Source of the DNA: Gammaproteobacteria bacterium
GTDB lineage: Bacteria > Pseudomonadota > Gammaproteobacteria > Pseudomonadales > Azotimanducaceae
Length of the DNA: 64,000 bases
Assembly (NCBI GenBank): GCA_026705345.1
Contig: JAPPAV010000064.1
Location: 24,991 to 88,990, forward strand
Direction: 5' to 3'
Part shown: positions 26,463-36,200 of the stretch, piece by piece
How positions within the stretch are numbered: position 1 is the stretch's first letter
Layout: each line of letters opens with the position of its first letter
Program-made: the position numbers and the translations under genes
The notes under the pieces: model-generated
The model's database searches: none
Told to the model about the DNA's origin: nothing
The model's input: only the letters and a program-made list of their open reading frames with translations

Positions 26463-26692
26463 ATGGGCCGACGATCACACTTGTAGCGGGGCGCATCGCG
26501 CATTGAAGGAAGCCCCTGCGCGCGCGGCAGAGCGATCCATGGCCTCGATCATCGAGGAGGGCCTTGAACCGGGGGGACTCAACGCTTCGGCGCCGTTGCG
26601 GGAGGATTCTCCCTATGGCGTGAACTCATTCCGCCTTGATCAGGGGATGGGCTTGGGTCTCGAGGAAACGCGATTTCGCGAAGGCGGGTTAG
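26463..26692 (+). pseudogene. Decayed copy of the RHH antitoxin gene at 30003
   Basis: The stretch aligns along its length with the intact antitoxin gene at 30003-30242, including about 30 bases of leader (ATCCACACCGTTGCA shared by both). The coding match is broken: about 5 bases are missing after codon 4, bringing TAG into frame, and the middle third has diverged. Recognisable remnants are HRALKEA, RSMASIIEE and LGLEETRFR. No toxin gene follows. It is a dead duplicate or the scar of a second toxin-antitoxin insertion. Confidence 0.8.
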
Positions 26693-27408
26693 CGATCTGC
26701 CTCGCGGTCGGCGTGCATACCCGGGTGAAGAGCGGGCCGAGGTACCGTTTAGGCGGTCGACCGGCCGGTCCGCCTCGCAGTGCGGGCGATGAGCGGCCGG
26801 ATTGGAATGCGCGAGAAGCCTGTGGACAAGGCTAGGTAGCGCTAGCATCAAGGCGTGGATCCGCCCGACAAACTCAGGGTCCACATTCGTCACAATGAAC
26901 CTGGACTACGCTCGTCAAGGAGAGACAAATCTCCCTGCAGCGCGTTGACGAGATCCTTATCGCTGGCTGCGTTTGTAGAGCCTGCTGAGCAAAATGGCAA
27001 CATTTCTTTCGGAACCGGTCTCGCTTGATCACAGTGTTGCGCGCCCGCCATCCGGCAACGGTCAAGTGAAGAACACCCAATTTGGATAGGTCCGTTTTCT
27101 GCCGCGGTGTGGCAAATTCCGACGCTAGTGAGCGTGTGGAGTTTGGCGGACGACCCCGCCTAAGCGACGGTTAGTCTGACTAGAAAGTTGATCAAACGGC
27201 GACGCGGTGGACTCTGGCAACTGAGAAACCAGATGCAACGACAATCGAGTTTCCGGTCGCCCGGGCAAGTAGGCCTGCCGCAATGTGCCGCCTCTGGATT
27301 TAGTCGCGCGGGTTGGAGATGGTCGGTCCGAGCCAGTCCACCGTCAGGTCGGGACGGCCATGTTCGCACCCCTTGCGCCCAGAACTTGGTTAGCACAGGG
27401 AGACTTGA
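26693..27408. other. Intergenic region, low coding potential
   Basis: No gene is convincing in this 716-bp stretch between the antitoxin relic and the DUF4189 gene. Frames present on both strands lack family motifs and ribosome sites. Base composition falls toward the right, matching the AT-richer operon that follows. The only structure I can name is the bipartite motif at 27077-27112. Confidence 0.5.
27077..27112 (+). promoter_or_regulatory. Bipartite motif shared with the di-haem operon promoter
   Basis: CCAATTTGGATAGGTCCG, six bases, then GCCGCGGTGTGG. The same two blocks with the same spacing occur at 33090-33124. It lies about 300 bp before the DUF4189-caspase operon. A regulator site or promoter core is the likely meaning. 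Confidence 0.5.
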
Positions 27409-27780
27409 ATGGTGACTTACGCCAACGCCGTTAAGGCTGCGACAATCCTCTTCGTACTGGTCTTCGCTGCCCAGGCATCCGCATGGGCTGCGGTGGCGGT
27501 AAACCCAATGGGACCCAATGTTGGTTATGGCTTTGGGGCCTCTCCGAATCGCAATGCTGCACGGCAAAACGCCCTTCGCTATTGCGGACCGAGATGTCGT
27601 CTTGCCCGCGAAACGCGAACCGGCTGCGTTGCACTGGCAGACAATGCCATTGGGTACGACACCGGTATTGGACGCAATAAGCGGGCTGCGGAGCGGGCTG
27701 CACTGCGGTCGTGCCAAAGCTTCACGGGTCATCCCTGTAGTGTTCGTTCGTACGCTTGCTCGAGTGGGGGGAACCGATGA
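27409..27780 (+). CDS. Secreted DUF4189-like protein
   Basis: This 123-residue protein has a signal peptide (residues 1-27, ending AQASAWA) and a mature domain with GYGFGASPNRNAARQNALRYC followed by a TGCVALADN stretch and KRAAERAALRSCQS. The two AA-rich repeats with cysteines fit DUF4189, a small secreted domain of unknown role. Six cysteines in the mature part suggest disulphides. ATG 27409 follows a GGGAGA ribosome site. Its stop overlaps the start of the caspase gene (ATGA), so the two are made together. Confidence 0.72.
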   Translation: MVTYANAVKAATILFVLVFAAQASAWAAVAVNPMGPNVGYGFGASPNRNAARQNALRYCGPRCRLARETRTGCVALADNAIGYDTGIGRNKRAAERAALRSCQSFTGHPCSVRSYACSSGGNR

Positions 27781-29900
27781 CTACAGCCACCACCCCGGGT
27801 AAGTGTCCATCAGAGAACCGACTGATACCGACGCGTTTGTTCATTATCGGCACAATCTGGCTATCTTCCGTGCCCGCAGTGGATGCACAGGAGCCTATCG
27901 ACTTTGGCGACGATAGCAGCATGTGGGCATTCGACGGTGAATGCGATGACCCGCGGTTCGTTGGTGAAGTTCCCGAAATCGTCATGCCGGAGGATGCCTT
28001 TCGGGATGCGACCGACTGTCGAGACCTCTACGGACGTGGTCTAGTCCGCCTAAGAGAGTCCGAAGGTGCCACCGAGACGCCGCGCGATGTTAGAGTAGAA
28101 CGAGGAGAGCTCCAGCTTGGCGACCCCACCCTCGACTCGGGTGAGTACGTTGACAGTTTCACCGTTACTGGCGTGGAAGGTACTGACATTACAGTGGAAC
28201 TTAGATCCACGGATTTCGACACATTCTTGATATTGCGCGCTCCCAACGGGGACCAGCTGGAGAATGACGACTATCTGGGTGACGAGACCCGGTCTCTAAT
28301 TGGATTTACCGTCTTAGAGAGTGGCTCGCATGAGATAGGAGTTACCAGCTTCAATCCTGGTGAAACCGGTCAGTATACGCTGCATATTAGAAAAGCACAG
28401 GAGGCTACAAGAGATCTCGTCGTCGCAGATAGCGGGGCTCTATCTGACGAGGACGCGCAACTGCCGTCGGGAGAGTACGCCGACTTCTTCGAGTTCGAAG
28501 TAGGTACTCCGGGGCGCCGCTTCACTGCGGAACTCTCTTCTCCAAGCTTCGACGCATATTTGGCCGTCATGGGGCCTCAGGGTTTTCTTTTGGAAAACGA
28601 CGATGCGGACAACGATACGACGGATAGCTTTCTCGAAGGAGACTTGCCGGAACGCGGGGAATATGCGGCTATTGTTACTACATTTGAACAGGGAGAAACA
28701 GGATCTTATGAATTTAAACTCGTCGTTTCGGACGTCGGCGATACCACCAGTTCGGAGCGGTTGAGTTCGGAAAGGCTCACTGAAGGCACGGTGAAGGGAC
28801 GCATAGAGGCAAGTGACGGACTCCTAGAGTCGGGGAGATACTATGACATGTACACCTTGGAGGCATCAAGCGAGCAGACGATTGTCATTGATCTTCGTTC
28901 CGCCGATTTTGACACGGTGCTCAGGTTTCGGACGCCGGATGGGTTTGAACAAGAGAACGATGACTTCGAAGGAAGTACGGATCGATCATTAATCGAAACG
29001 GTGGCTCGACAATCGGGAAGGTACGATGTTCTGGTGACCTCATACGGTCGTAGGGAAACCGGTGAGTACGACCTTACGTTGAGGCTAGGAGATTCAGTTC
29101 GTGAACAACCGGTTGTGAGGGAGGCCGTTGGTGGCGAATCGAAAGTTCACGGCCTTTTTGTAGGCATTAGTGACTACCCGGGGGACTATCAGGACCTCCC
29201 ACACACGGCGGTCGATGCGACGGTAGCTTTCGAGTCATTGGTATCTTCGGACCTTATGGGTGTAGGTGATGGAATTTTGCTCACTGAGTCGACGGCCACC
29301 AGAGATAATTTTGTGCGGTCCATTGAGGAGATCTCCGCGAGGGCGGATGGCAACGACGTCATTGTGATTTTCTTTTCGGGGCACGGTGGTCGTCGACAAA
29401 CCGAGAGTGATCTCATGGATCCTGACGGCTTTGATGAGACGTTGGTGCTTTTTGACAGCGAGATTACTGACGATGAACTGCGAAATTTGATCCGTGATAC
29501 AAAGGGCGAATCGAATGTTCTGGTAGTGCTTGATGCCTGCTTCAGTGGTGGATTCCAAAAGGACTTGATATCTATGCCGGGGATCATGGGTGTTTTTTCT
29601 TCTGAGGAGAACGTCACTTCCGCGGTGGCTGAGAAATTCCGCGCTGGCGGATTCTTGGCCTTGTTCTTTAGCGATGGCGTGAGAGGGGAGGCCGATGCCG
29701 ACGGGAATGGGGCGATTACCGCGCTCGAACTAGGTCATTATCTCTCTGAGCGGTACAGAGTGGACGTAGTCGCGGAGAAAGGACGAGTAGAGCCTGAGAG
29801 TTTCGTAAGGGTTTCGGCGAATCTTGCCTATCAACGCTTGGTCTTGGACCACTCTGCGATTGGCCACGACCAAGTCTTGTTTAGACGTGTGCAACGGTGA
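27777..29900 (+). CDS. Secreted caspase-family protease with three PPC-type domains
   Basis: The start is taken at ATG 27777, which overlaps the upstream stop; the frame is open seven codons earlier. In order: signal peptide (to about 38), a WAFDGECDDPRFVG motif (about 50-63) seen in other secreted bacterial proteins, three beta-sandwich PPC-like domains (about 110-200, 225-315 and 340-435, each with an LENDD or QENDD turn and a TGxY end), and a C14 caspase domain (about 445-690). The catalytic pair is visible: His536 in FFSGHGG and Cys588 in LDACFSGG. EF-hand-like DADGNGAI lies near 642. Base composition is clearly more AT-rich than neighbours, suggesting transfer. Substrate unknown. Confidence 0.85.
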   Translation: MTTATTPGKCPSENRLIPTRLFIIGTIWLSSVPAVDAQEPIDFGDDSSMWAFDGECDDPRFVGEVPEIVMPEDAFRDATDCRDLYGRGLVRLRESEGATETPRDVRVERGELQLGDPTLDSGEYVDSFTVTGVEGTDITVELRSTDFDTFLILRAPNGDQLENDDYLGDETRSLIGFTVLESGSHEIGVTSFNPGETGQYTLHIRKAQEATRDLVVADSGALSDEDAQLPSGEYADFFEFEVGTPGRRFTAELSSPSFDAYLAVMGPQGFLLENDDADNDTTDSFLEGDLPERGEYAAIVTTFEQGETGSYEFKLVVSDVGDTTSSERLSSERLTEGTVKGRIEASDGLLESGRYYDMYTLEASSEQTIVIDLRSADFDTVLRFRTPDGFEQENDDFEGSTDRSLIETVARQSGRYDVLVTSYGRRETGEYDLTLRLGDSVREQPVVREAVGGESKVHGLFVGISDYPGDYQDLPHTAVDATVAFESLVSSDLMGVGDGILLTESTATRDNFVRSIEEISARADGNDVIVIFFSGHGGRRQTESDLMDPDGFDETLVLFDSEITDDELRNLIRDTKGESNVLVVLDACFSGGFQKDLISMPGIMGVFSSEENVTSAVAEKFRAGGFLALFFSDGVRGEADADGNGAITALELGHYLSERYRVDVVAEKGRVEPESFVRVSANLAYQRLVLDHSAIGHDQVLFRRVQR

Positions 29901-30002
29901 GGACTGTAAGAGTGACGGCATGGTTTCGTGAGTAAAACTGGGGCGGTTGTCGGAGTAGTGTATTGGTGCTAATGTGCATCCACACCGTTGCACAGGCGCA
30001 TC

Positions 30003-30242
30003 ATGGGACGACTGACGATTACACTTGCGAGCGGTACGCATCGCGCTTTGAAGGAAGCTGCTGCGCGACAGAACCGGTCCATGGCCTCGATCATCGAGGA
30101 GAGCCTCGAACTGCGTGGCATCCAACCGTCCAACACGGTGGGGCAGATCGTTGCCAATGCGCGAGCTCGTTCGCCGCTGGATTCGGCTCAGGCGATGACG
30201 TTGGCTCTCGAAGAGACGCGTCGATTCCGGAAGGGCGACTAG
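30003..30242 (+). CDS. Ribbon-helix-helix antitoxin
   Basis: This 79-residue protein (MGRLTITLASGTHRALKEAA) has an RHH-type N-terminal strand and helices (ASGTHRALKEAAARQNRSMASIIEESL) and a charged C-terminal tail for toxin binding. ATG 30003 is used; a TTG 15 bases upstream is in frame. The PIN toxin gene follows after 31 bp. The leader contains GTGCA...TGCAC, a short inverted repeat that may be its operator. A dead copy lies at 26463-26692. Confidence 0.75.
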   Translation: MGRLTITLASGTHRALKEAAARQNRSMASIIEESLELRGIQPSNTVGQIVANARARSPLDSAQAMTLALEETRRFRKGD

Positions 30243-30273
30243 CGGAACCACCCCGTTTGGGCGGCGAGTCCGG

Positions 30274-30720
30274 ATGACGACCGTCTACATTGTCGACACG
30301 AACGTTGTTGTCTCCGGGGTGATCGGCAATGACTTGGACAGCCCGCCCGCCCGCATTGTCGACGCGATGCTGGATGGAGGCTTCCTGTATTCGCTTTCTC
30401 CGGAGCTTCTCCATGAGTACGCCGACATCCTGCGTCGCCCCCGAATTGCCCGAATCCATGGCTGGACGGACGAGCAACTCGATCGCTTCCTGACCGATCT
30501 TGTCGCCAATAGCGTTTGGCGCGAGCCTGCCGCCACCGAGCCAGCCCCGGACCCGGGTGACGATCACCTGTGGGCGCTCCTCGCCGCCCACCGGCAGGCG
30601 TGTCTCGTGACAGGAGATCAACTACTGGTTTCGAATCCGCGACCGTACTCCCGCGTGGTCACGCCCCGGCAGTTCGTCGAGGAGTTCCTGACCCCGCGAA
30701 AGGCGGGGCCGCAAACATAA
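30274..30720 (+). CDS. PIN-domain toxin (COG1569 type)
   Basis: This 148-residue PIN nuclease shows the acidic residues of the fold: Asp in VDTNVVVSGV (residue 8), Glu in SPELLHEYADIL, and the late DPGDDHLWALL and LVTGDQLL aspartates. These bind Mg/Mn for RNA cleavage. It belongs to the longer PIN group often annotated as putative toxin-antitoxin toxin. It pairs with the RHH antitoxin directly upstream. All catalytic positions appear intact, so the pair is probably active. Confidence 0.85.
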   Translation: MTTVYIVDTNVVVSGVIGNDLDSPPARIVDAMLDGGFLYSLSPELLHEYADILRRPRIARIHGWTDEQLDRFLTDLVANSVWREPAATEPAPDPGDDHLWALLAAHRQACLVTGDQLLVSNPRPYSRVVTPRQFVEEFLTPRKAGPQT

Positions 30721-30781
30721 TTCTTGGGCGCGGATGTTTGCCACAATGGTCAATGGACCGTGACGGATTGCTGAACGCGGG

Positions 30782-31807
30782 ATGACTCGGATACACGCCG
30801 TGCGCTGCCATGCCATCAGCGAGGACATCGGTAACGTAACCCTCGATGAACTGGACCTCCCCGACCCGGGACCCGGCGAGGTCCAGGTGCGCCTGAAAAC
30901 GTGCGCGGTCAACTTTCCCGATCTTCTGATGATCCAGGGGAAGTACCAGCACAAGCCGCCGTTGCCATTCGCGCCGGGTGGCGAAGCGTCGGGGGACATA
31001 GCTGCGGTCGGAGCGGGGGTGACGGGCTGGAAAGAAGGCGATGCCGTCTGTCTCGGTTCCCGGGCCGGCGGTTTCGTGGAAGCGGCCAACGTCCCTGCCG
31101 CCGGTCTCAAGCCCATTCCCGGCAACATGAACTACGAGAAGGCCGCGTCGTACAGCACGGCGTACATGACAGCCTACGTCGCACTGAAAGTCCGCGGCGA
31201 TCTCAAGGCCGGCGAGTGGCTAATGGTCCACGGTGCCACCGGCGGCGTCGGCATGGCCGCCGTCGACCTCGGCAAGCACTACGGCGCCCATTTGATCGGA
31301 ACGGGCGGTCGCGACGACAAGCTTGCCGTGGTCAAGTCCCGGGGTGCCGACGCGGTGATCAACTACACGTTGCCGGACGGTTCCTTGGGCGGCTTCCGGG
31401 ACCAGGTCAAGGAGATCACCGGCACCGGCGGCGCCGACGTGATCTACGACCCGGTGGGCGGCAGCGTGTTCGACGAGTCCATGCGCTGCGTCAACTGGCG
31501 CGGGCGCATCCTGACCATCGGCTTCACCAGCGGGCAATGGCCCACGGCGCCCGTCAACCTGATCCTGATCAAGAGCATCTCGGTAATCGGCGTTCGCGCG
31601 GGGGAGATCGGCCGGCGCGACCCGGAACTCGGGCGCCGCAACCAGGAAGCGCTGTGGGAACTGGCCCAAAGCGGCGCAATCGACCCGTACGTGTGCGCTG
31701 GATTCCCCCTTGAACGGGCCGTGGATGCGATGCGGATGCTGGAGAACCGGGACGTGGTCGGGAAGTGCGTCGTGACGATGAACGGGTACGAGATCGAGCC
31801 ACCGTAA
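30782..31807 (+). CDS. NADPH:quinone oxidoreductase family protein
   Basis: This 341-residue medium-chain reductase is of the QOR type. The N-terminal catalytic domain contains VNFPDLLMIQGKYQHKPPLPF, and the NADPH-binding motif GATGGVGMAA is near residue 153. The structural zinc cysteines of alcohol dehydrogenases are absent, as expected for quinone/enone reductases. It ends in a normal C-terminus. No operon partner; the PIN gene ends 61 bp upstream. Confidence 0.88.
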   Translation: MTRIHAVRCHAISEDIGNVTLDELDLPDPGPGEVQVRLKTCAVNFPDLLMIQGKYQHKPPLPFAPGGEASGDIAAVGAGVTGWKEGDAVCLGSRAGGFVEAANVPAAGLKPIPGNMNYEKAASYSTAYMTAYVALKVRGDLKAGEWLMVHGATGGVGMAAVDLGKHYGAHLIGTGGRDDKLAVVKSRGADAVINYTLPDGSLGGFRDQVKEITGTGGADVIYDPVGGSVFDESMRCVNWRGRILTIGFTSGQWPTAPVNLILIKSISVIGVRAGEIGRRDPELGRRNQEALWELAQSGAIDPYVCAGFPLERAVDAMRMLENRDVVGKCVVTMNGYEIEPP

Positions 31808-31884
31808 CCGTCATTGCGCTCGAAGCGGATGATTCCGCCTTGGACTGGGAACGACGGCCGTTTGTCGACAGGCGACGCCGGCAA

Positions 31885-33039
31885 TCATCCCTCGTAGATG
31901 CCGGGCGTCGTCAGTACCAGCCGCACCAGGTCCGTCTGGCCGTGGAGTCGAAGCCGGGCCATGATCTGCTTGAGGTGCCACCGGACGACCGCCTCGGACC
32001 GATGCGACATGGCCGCGATGGATCGAACGTTATCCCCCGAAGCGAGCGCCGCCGCTATCCGCGCCTGGGCCGGCGTGAGGTCGAGGGCGTCGGCCAAGCG
32101 GATGGGATTCACCCTGGGCTTGTCGAGTGGATCCACGATCAACGCCATCCCGGCAAATGCTCCCGTTGCCGCAAAGATGTCGTCGCTATGCGCCGCGAGC
32201 GGCGAAATGTGCAGCGTGAGAGGCGGACGACCTCGACGCCGTACCGGCACCGTACCGCCCGCGGTTTCGCTGACCGGTCGCCGCAGCGTCGAGGCGAGCA
32301 GTTTGGCCAACCTCGGGCCGTCGCTGGCATGGCTCGTGGTCAGATAGCCCCTCCGGTCCATCAAGCCGTCGCCGGCGCGCAGTCGCGCCCGCGCGTAGTC
32401 GTTCAAGCCGACGATCCGGCCCCTGGCATCTAGGAATACGACGCCGATCTCCTTGGCTCCGAACGCATCGGCCGCAGTGTGCACCGCACTCATACCCGCA
32501 TTGACCATTGCTTGGCGGACGCGGACGAAGTGCCGGATGTGCGGCAACAAACGCTGGATCATTTGGACTTGGTCCGCCGTCCATGAAGACGGGTCGCCGC
32601 CGCCACGAACCAGCGACATGAGGATGTGCAACCCGCCGGGTCCCGCCATCCGGACGGTGACCGCGTTTTCGCCGCCGGACGGAACCAGGAATTCGTTGTA
32701 GGTCGGAGACGTCGCCAGCTCTTCGGGGGTGAACATGACCTTCACATGGTTCAATGCGCCATCCGACATGGCGAAGAACCGGGGCATGCGCTCGTCGATG
32801 GCGAGATAGTCGTCCGTGTAGCGCCGTTCGAGTTCCTCGTCGGGTTCTCCGCGCTTGTAGAGCCTGCCGAAGACCATTTCCGGATCGCCGCCGCTGACGG
32901 GGTGGATTACCGCCAGGTGGTTACCCCAAATATCGCACGCGTCGTCCAGTAGCGCGGAGGCGGCGGGCCACCGCGAATCGTCGAGCTGTGCCTCGAGTAG
33001 CGAGGTGACGGTTCTTGCGAACCTGTCTCGTTGGTCCAC
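31885..33039 (-). CDS. LuxR-type transcription regulator
   Basis: This 384-residue regulator has an N-terminal sensor region of about 300 residues of no recognised type and a C-terminal LuxR helix-turn-helix (about residues 318-378) reading LTPAQARIAAALASGDNVRSIA then VRWHLKQIMARL. It is divergent from the di-haem DUF1588 operon; the 240-bp region between contains the bipartite motif at 33090-33124. It is thus the best candidate for the protein binding that motif. The ligand or signal is unknown. Confidence 0.85.
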   Translation of the reverse strand: MDQRDRFARTVTSLLEAQLDDSRWPAASALLDDACDIWGNHLAVIHPVSGGDPEMVFGRLYKRGEPDEELERRYTDDYLAIDERMPRFFAMSDGALNHVKVMFTPEELATSPTYNEFLVPSGGENAVTVRMAGPGGLHILMSLVRGGGDPSSWTADQVQMIQRLLPHIRHFVRVRQAMVNAGMSAVHTAADAFGAKEIGVVFLDARGRIVGLNDYARARLRAGDGLMDRRGYLTTSHASDGPRLAKLLASTLRRPVSETAGGTVPVRRRGRPPLTLHISPLAAHSDDIFAATGAFAGMALIVDPLDKPRVNPIRLADALDLTPAQARIAAALASGDNVRSIAAMSHRSEAVVRWHLKQIMARLRLHGQTDLVRLVLTTPGIYEG

Positions 33040-33089
33040 AATCCCGTCAGCCTACCATGCCCCCAAGTCGGTGCGACGGTGAAAAGCAG

Positions 33090-33124
33090 CCAATTCGGAT
33101 AGGTCCGCTGCGAGCGGCGGTGTG
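33090..33124 (+). promoter_or_regulatory. Bipartite motif between luxR-type gene and di-haem operon
   Basis: CCAATTCGGATAGGTCCG, six bases, GCGGCGGTGTG: the same order and spacing as at 27077. It sits 155 bp before the di-haem gene start and 51 bp before the start of the LuxR-type regulator on the other strand. Confidence 0.5.
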
Positions 33125-33279
33125 ATATACAGTCGTGTGAGTGGTCGTCCCGCTTGGGGTTCCGGCGATGGCGCACACGCCGTCTGTTGCGATCTGCGTG
33201 ATTTGCAGCCGGAGGATAGGGCGAAGGGGTGATTCCAATGCGGGGGACACCGTCGGTCCGCTGAGGTGGATGTCGGGAC

Positions 33280-36200
33280 GTGAAGCGCGGTTTCTCGGGA
33301 TTGGCAAGGTCTGCGGTGGTTGCCGCAGCGGCTGCCGCGGTCGTCGCCGTCTCCAACGAACGCGACCGGAACGACCGAACGCGGTCCTGGCAGGCGGCGT
33401 GGGAGGCCCGCCAGGCGCAGGAGGCGGAGCGGCGCGAGGCCGAGCGGATCCGCCGCGATTACGAACGCCGCCGCGCGATCGCCCACGCGCGGATGCGCTC
33501 GCAGCCTAGCACCATCTATCCGTCGAGCCCGCCCGCCGGCGTCATGTGCCCGGTCGCGTCGAGTCCCGAAGTCCGCCGCAAGTTCCAACTCGAAGCCCGC
33601 CAAAGGCGCGAGGCGGCGTTCCGCCGGGCGACGGGGTTGCCGCTCCAGATGGGGTATTCGGTCCATCCGGTGCCGAAGCGGAGCCGGAACACCTTTGCCG
33701 CAGGCGGTTCGCTCGCCATGGCCGACAGCCTGCACGTCGTGTCCACGGCAGTCGCCGCCGCGCCCGCGTCGTCGGCATCGGAGCCGGGCCACAGGGTTCC
33801 GCTCTTCCCGTCGGCCTCGGACGAGTCGGGTCGGCAGGGCTTCGCGCGGGTGATCAACCACTCGGACGAGGCGGGCGAGGCCACCATCGCGGCGTTCGAC
33901 GACGAGGGGACGTCGTACGGTCCCCTGACGCTGTCGATCCGCGCCACAGAGACGATCCACTTCAACTCCGCCGACCTGGAGGACGGCAACGCCGGCAAGG
34001 GGCTGGCGGGCGGCACGGGGCCGGGCCAGGGCGACTGGCGCCTGGAGGTGGACAGCGATCTCGACATCGAGGTGCTGTCGTACATCCGCACCGGCGACGG
34101 GTTCCTGACCGCGATGCACGACACGGCGCCGGCGGAGGACGGGCGGCACGACGTGGCGGTCTTCAACCCCGGCAGCAACCGGAACCAGGAGAGCCGTCTG
34201 CGGCTGGTCAACCCGGGCGACGGGGAGGCGACCGCCGCGATCGCCGGCGTGGACGACAGGGGCGTGTCGGTCCAGGGCGCGACGGTGACGATTCCCGCGT
34301 ACGCGTCGCGGACGTACACGGCGGCGGAATTGGAGGGAGGCGGCGCCGCGGGGCTCGCGGGCTCGATCGGCGACGGGACCGGGAAGTGGCGCCTGGTCAT
34401 CGAGTCCGAGCAGGACATCGTCGCGATGAGCCTGCTGTCGAGCCCGACGGGGCACCTGACGAACCTGTCGACGGCGCCGTACAGCGAAGCGGGCGGGATC
34501 CACGCGGTGCCGCTGTTCCCGTCGGCCTCGGACGCGAACGGCCGGCAGGGTTTCGTACGGGTCGTGAACCGGTCGGACGAGGCCGGGGAGGTGACCATCC
34601 AGGCGTTCGATGACACGGACGTGGAGTACGACGCGCTGGCGCTCGCGATCGGCGCGAACGAGGCCGCGCACTTCAACTCGGACGACCTGGAGCTCGGCAA
34701 CGCGGACAAGGGGCTCACGGGCAGCACGGGGGCTGGCGAGGGCGACTGGCGGCTGGAGTTCGCCAGCGAACTGGACATTCAGGTGCTGTCGTACACCCGC
34801 ACGGGAGACGGGTTCCTGACGGCGATGCACGACACGGCGCCGCGGTCGGCGAAGCGGCACCGGGTGGCGGTGTTCAACCCGGGCAGCAACCGGAACCAGA
34901 AGAGCCTGCTGCGGCTGGTGAACGCGGGAGGGGAAGAGGCCGAGGTCACCATCGCCGGCTTCGACGGGAACGGGGAGTCGCCGGGAAGCGACGTCGTCGT
35001 GTCGGTACCCGCAGGCGGTTCGACGACGCTGACCGCGCAGGATCTCGAGGCGGGAAGCCCCGACTTCGAGGGTGCGTTGGGCGAAGGCGCGGGCAAGTGG
35101 TCGCTGACGATCACGGCGGACCGGGCGATCGCCGCAATGAGCCTGCTGTCGAGCCCGACCGGGCATCTGACGAACCTGTCGACGGCCCCGCAGCGGGGCG
35201 CAGGGCCGGTGGAGACGGCCGCCGAGGCGTTCGAGGTGCTGATCTCGCCCATCGTGCAGGAGACGTGCATTGGCTGCCATGTGGAGGGCGGACAGTCGGG
35301 GCACACGCCGCTGGTTTTCGTGAGAGACACGGATGCGGACCATCTGGCGAAGAACCTGCGGATGTTCGAGGACTACGTGGCGAACGAAGAGGACGGGGCG
35401 GCGGCGATCCTCGACAAGATCCGGGGCGCGCGCGGTCATGGCGGGCTAGACCCGGTGCCCGCTGGCACCGTGGGCTACCGGGGATTCGAGAGGTTCCTGG
35501 AGCTGCTGGGCGCGGAGATCGAGGGGCCCGCATACGCCGACCTGTTCGAGGGCGTGACACTCCAGTCGTCCAGGCGGTCCCTTTGGCGGGCGGCGATCGT
35601 TTTCGCGGGGCGCACACCGACGGACGAGGAATACGCGGACGTGGAGGGCGGCACGAACGACGACCTTAGGCAGGCGATCCGGGCCGTGATGGAAGGGCCC
35701 GGTTTTCACGAGTTCCTCATCCGGGCGAGCAATGATCGCCTCCTGACCGATCGGGTGCTTGGAAGCAATCATGACCCGATAGCCGTGAACGGGTATTTCG
35801 TTTCCTTCTTCCGCGAGTTCACGAAGCTGGAACGGGATGCGGAGTCAAGCGACGACGCGTGGATCGAGTTCAACGATTGGGCGGCACACACGCAATACGG
35901 CGCGGGCAGAGCGCCCCTCGAGCTGATCGCCCGCGTGGTGGAAAAGGATCTTCCATACACGCAAATCTTGACGGCCGACTACATCATGGCCAACCCGTGG
36001 GCTGCCGAGGCGTATGTCGACGACTCGGTTGAGTTCACGGATGACGCGGACGTCCACGAGTTCAGGCCTGCGCGCATCCGCGGGTACTACCGGAAAGGGG
36101 ATACCTACCCCGAGTACTATCCGTCTTGCGGAGTTGCAGAGGATTCACCGCCGGAGTGCGACGATGTATTGGAGACCGACTGGCCGCACGCCGGCGTCCT

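Noticed and set aside
27160..27732. 190-residue minus-strand frame over the DUF4189 gene
   Set aside because: No recognisable domain; the plus-strand gene has a signal peptide, ribosome site and coupled downstream gene.
33052..35439. 795-residue minus-strand frame opposite the repeat part of the di-haem gene
   Set aside because: The composition follows the antisense of the repeats, there is no ribosome site, and the plus-strand protein has haem motifs and a signal peptide.
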